Assembly: GCF_003412455.1 (NCBI RefSeq)
Contig: NZ_QTJU01000002.1
Span: forward strand, 558,001 to 622,000
Length of the DNA: 64,000 nucleotides
Reading direction: 5' to 3'
Origin: Deminuibacter soli
GTDB lineage: Bacteria; Bacteroidota; Bacteroidia; Chitinophagales; Chitinophagaceae
Part shown: piece by piece, positions 32,987 to 41,590 of the stretch
Layout of the letters: each line of letters begins with the position of its first letter
How positions within the stretch are numbered: the stretch's first letter is position 1
The notes under the pieces: model-generated
What the model was told of the DNA's origin: nothing
Seen by the model: the letters and a program-made list of their open reading frames with translations, nothing else
Databases searched by the model: none
Program-made: the position numbers and the translations under genes

Positions 32987-33027
32987 TCGAGAATCGAGAA
33001 TCGACAGTCGAGACGATCTTAGCGAAT
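32987..33027. repeat. TCGAGAA heptamer repeat
   Basis: Exact 7-nt phasing: TCGAGAA at 32987 and 32994, TCGACAG at 33001, TCGAGAC at 33008, then the ATCTTAGCGAA tail. It lies between the lipoprotein stop and its terminator. Confidence 0.8.
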
Positions 33028-33034
33028 CGATATG

Positions 33035-33068
33035 AACTAAAAGAGCGCATCGCGCTCTTTTAGTTTTA
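33035..33068. terminator. Bidirectional terminator between the der operon and DUF4954
   Basis: A 14-bp perfect stem, AACTAAAAGAGCGC (33035-33048) with GCGCTCTTTTAGTT (33052-33065), and a 3-nt loop. It has A/T-rich arms on both sides, suitable for both convergent units. Confidence 0.9.
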
Positions 33069-33076
33069 TGGAGGCC

Positions 33077-33103
33077 GAAGCCGGTGTCCTCACCGGCGCT
33101 TCT
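33077..33103. repeat. Dispersed 4-nt-loop hairpin
   Basis: GAAG-CCGGTG pairs with CACCGG-CGCTTC around loop TCCT. It is the same hairpin family as at 23345, 40084, 48013, 56160 and 58719, with different bases at the foot of the stem. Confidence 0.65.
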
Positions 33104-33141
33104 TGTTGACCATCTGGCAATACATCCATTCAACTATTTCT

Positions 33142-35361
33142 TCAGAGCTGCCACCGCAGCTTTAAAGCGGCGATTTTTTCTTTGAACAGGCGCAGTTCTT
33201 TTTTCTGCTGCAGGATGAAACTGTTGTCTTCCAGTTTGCCCATTACCTTGTCCATTTCTTCCTGGGTGTCGAACACCATTTTTCGGAAGGGGTTGTTGTA
33301 GTCTTTTGCCCGGGCATTGTAAATACCTTCTGTCATCCATTCTTTTGTGGCTATCGCGGTATCGAGCAGCCTGGCGAAAGTAGGTGCATCAATTTTTTTG
33401 ATGGGCAGTTTCAGTTGCTTGATATCTGCCAGCGAAGCCAGTGCGTGCCTGCGTTTCAGCTGCATGTATTTGGCGCCCTGTTCTTCGTAAAAGGCATGCA
33501 CGCTATCCCATGATTTTATTTTGCCCTCTTTGATTCTAGTTTTCAGCATGGCCACTGTTTCATCGGGCATCAGCTGTCCGCCAATGTTAAGCCATGCACC
33601 GCGAACCGGTGCGCCGGTTAACTGCTGCTGCAGCGATTCAAGGCTGGGCACATCGTGCTCGGCAATAAACTCCAGCAACTGGTTGGTGCCATAAAAACTG
33701 ATGAGTTCTTCAAACAGGGTGTATGCCTGCTGCACTTTCAATACTGTAATGGGGCGTTTGCTGTTTTCAAAACCTGTGGCTTCAATATGCAGGTCCTTTA
33801 CAATGGGGTCGCGCTGCGTAAGCAATTTACGGCCTGTTTGTATGGCCTGTTCCTCTGTGGCCGGTACCTGCATATGTTGGTGCCAGGCACGGCCTGTAAA
33901 CAGCTCTAACAGGCGCAGGGAGGTGAACATTTCGTTTACGGTATCCGGCGCAAGGTAATCGTACTCCAGCAGCTGGGTACGGGCAACACGTTTATCCCTG
34001 TCGGTGTATTTCCAGGAATTACGGGCAAGCGCGTACATATTGTACATGAACCAGTAACCCGGCATAATCACCAGTTTGTTATTGGTTACATCGTTGCTCA
34101 CCAGCGAAAAGGGGATGGGGATGTGCAGTTCTGCAGGGTAATCGCCCTTGGCCAATATGGTGTAGCTCGCAAACATGGAATTGTGTTTGAGACTTACACA
34201 CAGCCCGGGCCAAAACCCGCGGCCTGCAATGATTTCACCGTCTGGTCCGCGGGAGTTGTGGTTAGAGCCGATGGTGGCACCGGCAGCAATATTACTCTGC
34301 CCCATGATTAACGCTGCACACAAAAACGAGTTGTTGTGGTGCTGTTCATGCGCGGGAAATATCAGTGAATTCAATACCTCGCAGCAGGAGATGGTGGCGT
34401 TGTTGCCGAGGTATGAGTTAATCAGCCTGGCGCCATACTTCAGCTGCGAATGCGAAGCCATGATAAAACGCACGGCCTTTACGCCATAAAACAAACGGCA
34501 GCCCGGGCCAATTATCCCATTCACAATTTCGCAACCTTCACCAATCTGCGTTTTGCCTTCAGGGCCTGAATTGATGGTGAGGTTTTTGAGTTTGTTGGCA
34601 CCCTTGATATAGGCATCAGAACCAATATAACAATCCTTGATAATAGCGCTGTTCTTGATCACCGTACGGTCGCCTATTTTGCCGTAATAACCGCGTTCGG
34701 GTTTAAACTGCTGCTCAGTAAAGGTTTTGAATTTGGAAAGCAACTCATCGTCGTCGCGGTATTTGGACCACAAATGGGCATCGCCGGGCAACATGCCGTT
34801 GAAGGGAATTACGCTTCGGTTGCCGTTTTCATTGCATATCTCCATCCATATACGGATGCTTTCGGGTTCACCTTCTTTGAGAATGCCGTTTCCAAACTTG
34901 GCGTGATCGGTTGTAGTAAGTTCGTTTACATTTACGATGATCACTTCACTGCCGATGATATAATGCGAGAGATAGTTCACATTGTCGATCACCACATTGT
35001 CGCCTAGATCGCAACTGATGATGGTGGAATTATACAGTCCTACCGGCACTTTCAGATCGCTGAATTCAAGGCAGTACGGCTCCAGCTTTCCAATGCGCAC
35101 CAACCCGTAAAACTTGCAGTTTTTTACCAGCTCGGGATTGAAGGCTTCTGATACCAGGATGTTGTTCCAGTCGTCACTGCTGTTGCGGTTGCGCACCAGC
35201 ATTTCAATTTCATAAGCATTCAGCCGGCGGTAAGCGATACCGCTTTTGTTCTGCAGGTTACGCAGGTAATATTCGTTCTTGCCCTTGGGTAAAAATTCTT
35301 TTTTAATAAAATCATACCCAATAGAAGCAGCACTGCTTTTGCGGATGATGTTTTGTGACAT
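33142..35361 (-). CDS. DUF4954 family protein (left-handed beta-helix / hexapeptide-repeat type)
   Basis: A 739-aa cytosolic protein typical of Bacteroidota. After a ~120-residue N-terminal region (from MSQNIIRKSS), the stretch of about residues 100-370 has spaced hexapeptide-like turns (VGLYNSTIISCDLGDNVVI, IKDCYIGSDAYIKGA, IINSYLGNNATI), as in left-handed beta-helix transferases. A helical C-terminal half follows. Some relatives are annotated as sugar-phosphate nucleotidylyltransferase-like. It is 95 nt downstream of glmS on the same strand. This could reflect a role in amino-sugar or nucleotide-sugar metabolism; that link is positional only. The ATG at 35361 is used, and the longer frame runs into low-complexity spacer. 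Confidence 0.85.
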   Translation of the reverse strand: MSQNIIRKSSAASIGYDFIKKEFLPKGKNEYYLRNLQNKSGIAYRRLNAYEIEMLVRNRNSSDDWNNILVSEAFNPELVKNCKFYGLVRIGKLEPYCLEFSDLKVPVGLYNSTIISCDLGDNVVIDNVNYLSHYIIGSEVIIVNVNELTTTDHAKFGNGILKEGEPESIRIWMEICNENGNRSVIPFNGMLPGDAHLWSKYRDDDELLSKFKTFTEQQFKPERGYYGKIGDRTVIKNSAIIKDCYIGSDAYIKGANKLKNLTINSGPEGKTQIGEGCEIVNGIIGPGCRLFYGVKAVRFIMASHSQLKYGARLINSYLGNNATISCCEVLNSLIFPAHEQHHNNSFLCAALIMGQSNIAAGATIGSNHNSRGPDGEIIAGRGFWPGLCVSLKHNSMFASYTILAKGDYPAELHIPIPFSLVSNDVTNNKLVIMPGYWFMYNMYALARNSWKYTDRDKRVARTQLLEYDYLAPDTVNEMFTSLRLLELFTGRAWHQHMQVPATEEQAIQTGRKLLTQRDPIVKDLHIEATGFENSKRPITVLKVQQAYTLFEELISFYGTNQLLEFIAEHDVPSLESLQQQLTGAPVRGAWLNIGGQLMPDETVAMLKTRIKEGKIKSWDSVHAFYEEQGAKYMQLKRRHALASLADIKQLKLPIKKIDAPTFARLLDTAIATKEWMTEGIYNARAKDYNNPFRKMVFDTQEEMDKVMGKLEDNSFILQQKKELRLFKEKIAALKLRWQL

Positions 35362-35369
35362 GGCATTGA

Positions 35370-35450
35370 TGGTTAGATGGCCTGATGGCCCGATGGCTGA
35401 ATAGTTATTGAATACAACAACCATTGAACCATTGAGCCATATAGCCATTT
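35370..35450. repeat. Intergenic patch of ATGGCC / CCATTGAAC words
   Basis: About 80 nt between DUF4954 and glmS made of repeated 8-9 nt words, with the two halves roughly inverted relative to each other (GATGGCCxGATGG and ACCATTGAACCATTGAG). It resembles the patches at 4140, 19139 and 25968. Confidence 0.55.
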
Positions 35451-35456
35451 TTCAGA

Positions 35457-37292
35457 TTATTCAACGGTTACACTCTTCGCCAGGTTGCGGGGTTTGTCAA
35501 CGTCGAGACCTTTGGCTACACCGATGTGGTAGGCGAGCAGTTGTAAAGGGATAACATTTAAGATGGGGGCTATCATTTCGTCGGCCTGTGGTATTACGAT
35601 AATATCATCGGCCAGTGTGGGGGTAATGGTATCGCCTTCGGTGATAACTGCGATAACCTTGCCTTTACGGGCTTTGATCTCCTGGATATTGCTCACCACT
35701 TTTTCGTGGTACGAATCTTTGGTGGCAACAAACACTACAGGCAGTTCTTCATCTACCAGTGCAATAGGGCCATGCTTCATTTCAGCAGCAGGATAACCTT
35801 CTGCATGTATGTAGCTGATCTCTTTCAGCTTCAGTGCGCCTTCCAGCGCTACAGGGAAATTATAACCCCTGCCCAGGTACAGGAAGTCGCGGGCATCTTT
35901 GTATTTTTCTGCCAGTGCTTTTATCTGTGCATCGGCTTTCAGCAACAGCTCTGCTTTTTCAGGAACAGCTGCCAGCTCTTTACACAACAGTAAATACCTG
36001 TCACGGCTGATGCTGCCTTTTTCTGCAGCGAGTTTTAATGCCGTCATCAGCAATACCACAAGTTGTGCGGTAAATGCCTTGGTGCTGGCTACGCCAATTT
36101 CAGGGCCTGCGTGTGTATACGCACCTGCATCTGAAATGCGGGCGATAGAAGAGCCTACCACGTTTACCACTCCAAGAATAATGGCACCTTTTTCTTTAGC
36201 GGTTTCAATGGCTACCAGGGTATCGGCTGTTTCGCCGCTTTGTGAAATGGCGAGTATTACATCGCCCTTGTTGATGATGGGATTGCGGTACCTGAACTCT
36301 GATGCATATTCTACTTCAACCGGTATGCGGCACAGTTCTTCAATAATGTATTCGGCCACCAAACCCGCATGCCAGCTGGTTCCGCAGGCGATGATGAGTA
36401 TGCGCTGCGCAGCAAGAATTTGTGCGGCATGTTTTTCAATACCACTCATGGTAATGGTGCCTGCATCTGCATCCAGGCGGCCGCGCAAACAGTCGTGTAT
36501 GGTTTGCGGTTGCTCAAATATTTCTTTCAGCATAAAATGGTCGTAACCGCCTTTTTCAATGGCAGCCAGTTCCATATCAAGCTTGGTAATGAATGGTGTT
36601 TGCTTATCGTTACCGAGGTTTTTCAGTATCAGTTCATCGGGACGTACAATTGCAATTTCATAATCGTTTACATACACTACTTCTTTGGTGTATTCGATAA
36701 TGGGTGAGGCGTCTGATGCAAGAAAATGTTCGCCCTTGCCAATGCCAATTACCAGCGGACTACCTTTTCTTGCAGCAATAATGGTTTCAGGATCATCTTT
36801 ATGAATCAGCAGAATGCAGTAGGCGCCTACAATGCGACGTAAGGCAATACGCACGGCTTCTTCGAGGTTGCAGTCGTTATTGCGTTTAATGTCTTCAATA
36901 AAGTTGAGCAGTACTTCTGTATCGGTATCACTTTTAAACAAGTAACCTTTGGCAACCAGGTCCTGTTTAATCTGTGCATAGTTTTCAATAATGCCATTGT
37001 GTATCATGGCTATTTCACCGCTTTGCGATAAATGCGGATGTGCATTGCGGTCGTTCGGTTCGCCATGCGTGGCCCAGCGTGTGTGGCCGATAGCGATATG
37101 CGAATGCACATCTTTACCAACAACAGATTCTTCCATTTCGGCAACCTTGCCTTTTTTCTTATACACTTTAAGGCCGCCGTTCAGCAAGGCAACACCACTG
37201 CTGTCATAACCCCTGTATTCAAGTCTTTTCAAGCCTTTTAGCACAATGGGATAAGCTTCCCTGGGACCTGTATAGCCAACTATTCCACACAT
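35457..37292 (-). CDS. glmS: Glutamine--fructose-6-phosphate aminotransferase (isomerizing)
   Basis: This makes glucosamine-6-phosphate from fructose-6-phosphate and glutamine, the first step towards UDP-GlcNAc. It is 611 aa, normal length. The N-terminal Ntn glutaminase starts MCGIVGYTG with catalytic Cys at position 2 after Met removal, and includes GHTRWATHG. Two SIS isomerase domains follow (about 290-430 and 460-600) with SQSGETADT and the C-terminal KSVTVE, both typical of GlmS. The ATG at 37292 is forced by the need for Cys2. DUF4954 follows on the same strand. I see no glmS ribozyme upstream. Confidence 0.97.
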   Translation of the reverse strand: MCGIVGYTGPREAYPIVLKGLKRLEYRGYDSSGVALLNGGLKVYKKKGKVAEMEESVVGKDVHSHIAIGHTRWATHGEPNDRNAHPHLSQSGEIAMIHNGIIENYAQIKQDLVAKGYLFKSDTDTEVLLNFIEDIKRNNDCNLEEAVRIALRRIVGAYCILLIHKDDPETIIAARKGSPLVIGIGKGEHFLASDASPIIEYTKEVVYVNDYEIAIVRPDELILKNLGNDKQTPFITKLDMELAAIEKGGYDHFMLKEIFEQPQTIHDCLRGRLDADAGTITMSGIEKHAAQILAAQRILIIACGTSWHAGLVAEYIIEELCRIPVEVEYASEFRYRNPIINKGDVILAISQSGETADTLVAIETAKEKGAIILGVVNVVGSSIARISDAGAYTHAGPEIGVASTKAFTAQLVVLLMTALKLAAEKGSISRDRYLLLCKELAAVPEKAELLLKADAQIKALAEKYKDARDFLYLGRGYNFPVALEGALKLKEISYIHAEGYPAAEMKHGPIALVDEELPVVFVATKDSYHEKVVSNIQEIKARKGKVIAVITEGDTITPTLADDIIVIPQADEMIAPILNVIPLQLLAYHIGVAKGLDVDKPRNLAKSVTVE

Positions 37293-37384
37293 GAGTTTTA
37301 TATGATTTAAGTGCGCAATATGACATATTTTGCTCAATCTCTTATCTTTAAGTATTTAAATTTTGCCTTAAAAATCCTGCATCC

Positions 37385-37990
37385 ATGACAGCCGATTTTA
37401 ATTTTACAACGAATTATATTCTGGAAGATGATTGCGTGAAACTGCGGCCTTTGCAGCTTGAAGACATGCATACTTTAACGCATTTTGCCCTTACGGAGCC
37501 GGAGTTGTGGCGGTTCTCCCTTGTGAGCGCAGCAGGTGAAAAAGGAATGGAGGCATACATTCACCATGCGGTGCGTGCACGGCTTGAGCAAAAAGAATAT
37601 CCATTTATTGTGTACGATAAACGCAGCAAACAGTATGCAGGCTGCACACGTTTTTATGATATGCAGCTAAGCAATAAAACATTGCAGCTGGGTTACACCT
37701 GGTATGGCAAAGCCTTTCAGGGAACGGGTTTAAACAGGCACTGCAAATTTTTGCTGTTACAGTTTGCATTTGAACAGCTGGGGATGGAACGTGTTGAATT
37801 CAGGGCAGATGCCAACAATGCACGCAGTATTGCTGCGATGAAAGCCATTGGTTGCACACCTGAAGGAATATTGCGTAACCACATGCCACTGGCCAGTGGC
37901 GGCAGGCGCGATTCTATTGTGTTAAGCATCCTGAGAAATGAATGGCTGGAAGGCGGCGTAAAACAGCAACTGCAGGCGAAGTTGGTGTAA
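37385..37990 (+). CDS. GNAT-family N-acetyltransferase (RimJ/RimL-like)
   Basis: A 201-aa cytosolic acetyltransferase. It starts with a substrate region VKLRPLQLEDMHTLTHFAL and has a central beta strand LGYTWYGKAFQGTGLNRHCK. The VEFRADANNARSIAAMKAIG segment corresponds to the acetyl-CoA-binding and helix regions of the RimJ/RimL branch, followed by GILRNHM. The branch modifies N-terminal amines of ribosomal proteins or small-molecule amines; the substrate is unknown here. It is monocistronic, between the divergent glmS gene and the mgtE terminator. Confidence 0.85.
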   Translation: MTADFNFTTNYILEDDCVKLRPLQLEDMHTLTHFALTEPELWRFSLVSAAGEKGMEAYIHHAVRARLEQKEYPFIVYDKRSKQYAGCTRFYDMQLSNKTLQLGYTWYGKAFQGTGLNRHCKFLLLQFAFEQLGMERVEFRADANNARSIAAMKAIGCTPEGILRNHMPLASGGRRDSIVLSILRNEWLEGGVKQQLQAKLV

Positions 37991-38030
37991 AGCCGCAAAA
38001 AGCTGCAATGTAACGTGCCTGTAATCACAT

Positions 38031-38066
38031 AAAAAAAGGTGGACAGAATTTTTTTCTGCCCACCTG
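38031..38066. terminator. Terminator between the GNAT gene and mgtE
   Basis: AGGTGGACAGAA pairs with TTCTGCCCACCT (one A-C mismatch) around a T-rich loop. A-run on the left gives a T-run on the minus strand, ~45 nt after the mgtE stop. Confidence 0.75.
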
Positions 38067-38110
38067 TAAATAATTGTTATTGTGCAATTTACCCCGGCAT
38101 TAAATGCAGG

Positions 38111-39520
38111 TTACAGTAATATACCTCTCAGGAACATATAAGCCACACTGAAGTAAATGATTAACCCGGTTACGTCTACCAGGGTAGCTACAAACGGGGC
38201 AGAAGATACAGCCGGGTCGGCGCCGAGTTTTTTCAATATCATCGGCAACATAGAACCCGATAAAGTACCCCACAATACTACACCTACCAGCGACAGGCCA
38301 ACGGTAAAGCCAATCAGCATCCATTGTTCGCCATACAAGTCCTGGATAACGCCGTGGTGCATCAGGAAATGCCAAATGCAGATACGCAGGAAACCAATTA
38401 CGCCCAGTATACCACCCAGCCACAGGCCGCTGAATATTTCACGACGCATTACCCGCCACCAGTCCTGCAGGTGAATTTCGCCCATGGCCATGGCCTGGAT
38501 AATAAGGGTGGAAGCCTGTGAGCCGCTGTTACCGCCACTTGACATGATCAGGGGTACAAAAATAGACAGCACCACGGCCTTCTGTATTTCATCGGCAAAA
38601 TAAGCCATCGCTGTTGCGGTGAGCATTTCACTTAAAAACAATACAATGAGCCAACCCACACGTTTCTTGATTAAACGGAAGAAAGATATTTCAAGGTACG
38701 GCTCGTCGAGGGCCTCGGTACCACCTATTTTCTGGATGTCTTCGCTGTACTCTTCGTTGGCTACCCACAGCATGTCATCGATGGTAACAATGCCCAGCAA
38801 TATGTTGTTGTTATCGGTAACAGGGAGGGCCACGCGGTTGTTCATTTTAAACACCTGGCTGGCATGTTCCTGGTCGTCGGTGGCATGCAGGGCAATTACC
38901 CGTCCATCCAACAGATCGCTGATACGCTTATCGGGTGCGGCGAGAATTACATCACGTATCCGTATATCGTCTACCAGTTCACCGGTGGCTTCGTCTATGA
39001 TGTAAATAACGTCTACCGTTTCACTGCTTTTGGCAAATTTGCGGATGGTAGAAAATACTTCTTCCACGGTATTGTGTGCATACACGTACACATAATCGGG
39101 TGTCATCAGCCTGCCTACGCTGTCTTCCGGGTAACCCAGCAGCGATAGCGTTACCTTTCGCTCATCGGGATCAATGAGTTTAATGAGGTCGCGCAGTACT
39201 TCTTTGGGCAGCTCTTCCAGAAAGTCGGTACGGTCATCCGCGGGCAGCTCGTTGAGCAGCTCGGCCGTTTTAAAGGAAGGCAGTTCCCTGATAATACGCT
39301 TCTGCGCAGAGAGGTCCAGGATCTTGAACACACTCGACGCCCGGTGTATTGCCATATTGGCAACGATCTGGGCTTCAAAATCGGGGTATTCATTAATCAG
39401 GTCGGCCACGTCGCTGATCTTCTGATCGTTCAGAAAATCGCGGATCTGCAGCTTATCCTCCGTTGCAATGATGCGTTCGAACTGTTCGTACAATCCTTCT
39501 TGTTCCAGTTGTAGGCTCAT
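38111..39520 (-). CDS. mgtE: MgtE-type Mg2+ channel/transporter
   Basis: A 469-aa inner-membrane magnesium channel. The N domain (residues 1-125) is a helical superhelix with the family LLNELPADDRTDFLEELP stretch. A CBS pair follows (about 130-255, including DSVGRLMTPDYV and IVTIDDMLWVANEE). The C-terminal ~190 residues hold five membrane helices with the signature SSGGNSGSQASTLIIQ and the conserved aspartate late in TM5 (VDVTGLIIYF). CBS and N domains sense cytosolic Mg2+ in the family. It is transcribed alone. Known relatives also carry Co2+ or other divalents. Confidence 0.95.
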   Translation of the reverse strand: MSLQLEQEGLYEQFERIIATEDKLQIRDFLNDQKISDVADLINEYPDFEAQIVANMAIHRASSVFKILDLSAQKRIIRELPSFKTAELLNELPADDRTDFLEELPKEVLRDLIKLIDPDERKVTLSLLGYPEDSVGRLMTPDYVYVYAHNTVEEVFSTIRKFAKSSETVDVIYIIDEATGELVDDIRIRDVILAAPDKRISDLLDGRVIALHATDDQEHASQVFKMNNRVALPVTDNNNILLGIVTIDDMLWVANEEYSEDIQKIGGTEALDEPYLEISFFRLIKKRVGWLIVLFLSEMLTATAMAYFADEIQKAVVLSIFVPLIMSSGGNSGSQASTLIIQAMAMGEIHLQDWWRVMRREIFSGLWLGGILGVIGFLRICIWHFLMHHGVIQDLYGEQWMLIGFTVGLSLVGVVLWGTLSGSMLPMILKKLGADPAVSSAPFVATLVDVTGLIIYFSVAYMFLRGILL

Positions 39521-39607
39521 GGTGCAAATTAATTACTAGATATCATGGAAAACAAACGGAAAGGAATTACTTTTCATTAATTTTCGCCTTTTAACCGATT
39601 TTACGAT

Positions 39608-39988
39608 ATGATATTACCCTTTTTGTTCGTTGCCCCTTCAGAAAAAGGGGGCAGAGGTGTGTTTACTTCCAAAAAAATACCTGTGGGCACGGTGCTCGAA
39701 ATTTCACCAGTGCTCGTACTAACCGCCAAAGAACGTGCTACCATTGAAGACACCAAGCTCTACAATTACATTTTCGAATGGGGCGATAACCGCAAACAGG
39801 CCGGCCTGGCACTGGGCTATATTTCTATGTACAACCACGACTACAAAGCGAACTGCGTGTACGAAATGGATTACGAAAATGCCCTGATGACCATCAAAAC
39901 CGTAAAACCCATTGCCAAGGGTGATGAACTCTGCATTAACTATAACGCTGATCCGGATGATGAAACGCTGGTTTGGTTTCACCAGTAG
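39608..39988 (+). CDS. SET-domain protein (putative lysine methyltransferase)
   Basis: A 126-aa protein consisting only of a minimal SET fold. The N-terminal strand GGRGVFTSKKIPVGTVLE corresponds to the SAM-contacting GxG loop. YISMYNHDYKANC is the NHxxxxN motif. The C-terminal DELCINYNADPDDE contains the GDE-x3-Y element. SET domains methylate protein lysines using S-adenosylmethionine. It lacks the pre- and post-SET zinc regions, like other short bacterial SET proteins. Its substrate is unknown. It is monocistronic, and the repeat-rich spacer begins a few bases after its stop. Confidence 0.88.
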   Translation: MILPFLFVAPSEKGGRGVFTSKKIPVGTVLEISPVLVLTAKERATIEDTKLYNYIFEWGDNRKQAGLALGYISMYNHDYKANCVYEMDYENALMTIKTVKPIAKGDELCINYNADPDDETLVWFHQ

Positions 39989-40019
39989 TGTGAGTGGTGA
40001 GTGATCTGGGCGGGTACCG

Positions 40020-40108
40020 CTCGGGAATCGGGACATCGACAGTCGAGATGATCATAGCGAATGCACTGTTTGGGGCGGAGATAGTTGCCGGTGAGGACAC
40101 CGGGCAAC
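40020..40108. repeat. Composite intergenic repeat with hairpin
   Basis: A variant of the TCGACAG / TCGAGAT heptamer block (around 40021-40062) with its ATCATAGCGAATG tail is followed by the hairpin GTTGCCGGTG (40084-40093) with CACCGGGCAAC (40098-40108), loop AGGA and one bulged G. Confidence 0.75.
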
Positions 40109-40141
40109 AGCGCACTGGCAGCGGCATCATGGGAGAACTAT

Positions 40142-40180
40142 ACAAAAAAAGACCGCCCTTTGTAAGACTACACGGGCGGC
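40142..40180 (-). terminator. Terminator of the efflux operon
   Basis: CCGCCC (40153-40158) pairs with GGGCGG (40174-40179). On the minus strand the hairpin ends in TCTTTTTTT, about 65 nt after the TolC-like stop. Confidence 0.8.
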
Positions 40181-40242
40181 ATATCACCAAAACCTACTGT
40201 AAAAATTAATGGCTGCTTTTATTGCAGGCCTGTAGCACGCGG

Positions 40243-41544
40243 CTACCAATATTTATAACCCATCAGGCGGGCCAGTTCAACCTTGGCCAGGCACAGCTGG
40301 TACTGGTACTGTAACTGTGTATACAATGCACGCTGGTAATTGGCGCTGGCATTGGTAAGATCGAGGTTGGTGCCTGCACCATTCATAAAACGGCTGGCGG
40401 CAATTTGCTCGGCTACTTTTGTCTGCTCAATTTGCGTGTAGGTGTTTTTAATGCTCTCCTGGTTGGTGCTGATGTCTGTCAGCGCCTGCTGAATGTCTTT
40501 GCGGTACGTATTGCTCATGGTTTCAATGGCCAGCTGGTTCTGGCGAACTATGTTCTGCTGCAACTTTACCTGTTTGCGCATGCGGTCGCCATTGTAGATG
40601 GGGATGTTCAGGCTTATACCGGCTGCATAGTTCAGCTTCACTTCATTAACGGCAGGTACATAACCATTTTTAGCACCGCCGCTGGCATGAATATCCACCG
40701 AAGGTTTATCTGCCAGGCTGGCTACTTTCACATCGCTCTCTGCCTGCTTTATTTTATCGTTGGCCAGTACAAAGTCAAGGTTCGAAGCCTGGGCTTCACG
40801 CAGTGCAGCTTCTGCATCGCGCTGGGCCAGGTCAAAATCAAAAGCAGTATCCTGCGTTTGTTGCGTACCTGTGGTGTAGGTTAACAGGTTAAACTGTTTC
40901 TGCAACTGGTTCTGCAGGTTTATTTTGGTGTTTTGTTCTGCATCAATATTGGCCTGTATGTTCAGCAGGTCTATTTTAATGGCATCACCATTTTTCAGTT
41001 TGCTTTCCACCACACGTTTGTTCTCGTTTAAAAAGCTCAGCACACTATCCTGTATGCTGATGGCTTTTTGAAAATACACGATGTTGTAGTAAATGTTAGA
41101 TACCTGGTAAGCCAGCTGTGTGCGTACGTACTCCACATTGTGTTTGGCGTACTGCAAATCGGTTTTTGCCTTTTCTACATTGCTTTTGATGCGACCGAAA
41201 TCGAGCAGCTCGTAACCCGCATTTACACCGGCTTTTACGTTGTGTATAGGTGCAAACAAAAAGTTGGTGAGCTCACCGTTAGGGCCGAATGGCAAGGGTA
41301 ATTCAATTTTAGGTTTTACATAATCATACCCGCCTGATGCAGAGATATCCGGCATGCGTATGCCTGCGATATCTACACGCTGTTCAGCCGTGATCACATT
41401 GTTTTCGGCTTCTTTTATGCGGGGAAAATAACTGAACGATTGATTGATCAGTCCTTTCAGTTCACCGTTTGCCTGTACCTGCTGCTGGCCTATAGAGGCT
41501 TTGGCAAATAATACAGTGGCCGATATAAAAATTAATTTTTTCAT
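40243..41544 (-). CDS. TolC-family outer-membrane efflux protein
   Basis: A 433-aa outer-membrane channel. Signal peptide is at residues 1-19 (MKKLIFISATVLFAKASIG). The protein is dominated by long amphipathic helices in two repeats (about residues 25-220 and 235-430), with family segments such as YELLDFGRIKSNVEKAKTDL and LNIPIYNGDRMRKQVKLQQN. It is the last gene of a TetR-HlyD-DHA2-TolC operon, 46 nt after the permease gene. With its partners it would form a tripartite pump across both membranes. Confidence 0.93.
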   Translation of the reverse strand: MKKLIFISATVLFAKASIGQQQVQANGELKGLINQSFSYFPRIKEAENNVITAEQRVDIAGIRMPDISASGGYDYVKPKIELPLPFGPNGELTNFLFAPIHNVKAGVNAGYELLDFGRIKSNVEKAKTDLQYAKHNVEYVRTQLAYQVSNIYYNIVYFQKAISIQDSVLSFLNENKRVVESKLKNGDAIKIDLLNIQANIDAEQNTKINLQNQLQKQFNLLTYTTGTQQTQDTAFDFDLAQRDAEAALREAQASNLDFVLANDKIKQAESDVKVASLADKPSVDIHASGGAKNGYVPAVNEVKLNYAAGISLNIPIYNGDRMRKQVKLQQNIVRQNQLAIETMSNTYRKDIQQALTDISTNQESIKNTYTQIEQTKVAEQIAASRFMNGAGTNLDLTNASANYQRALYTQLQYQYQLCLAKVELARLMGYKYW

Positions 41545-41590
41545 GGTATCTGTTGGTTACAGTCTTTTAATCATTGTTGCCTGCACTGTT

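Noticed and set aside
37293-37384. glmS ribozyme upstream of glmS
   Set aside because: The leader is under 100 nt, AT-rich and has no ribozyme core; glmS ribozymes are also mainly a Firmicutes feature.
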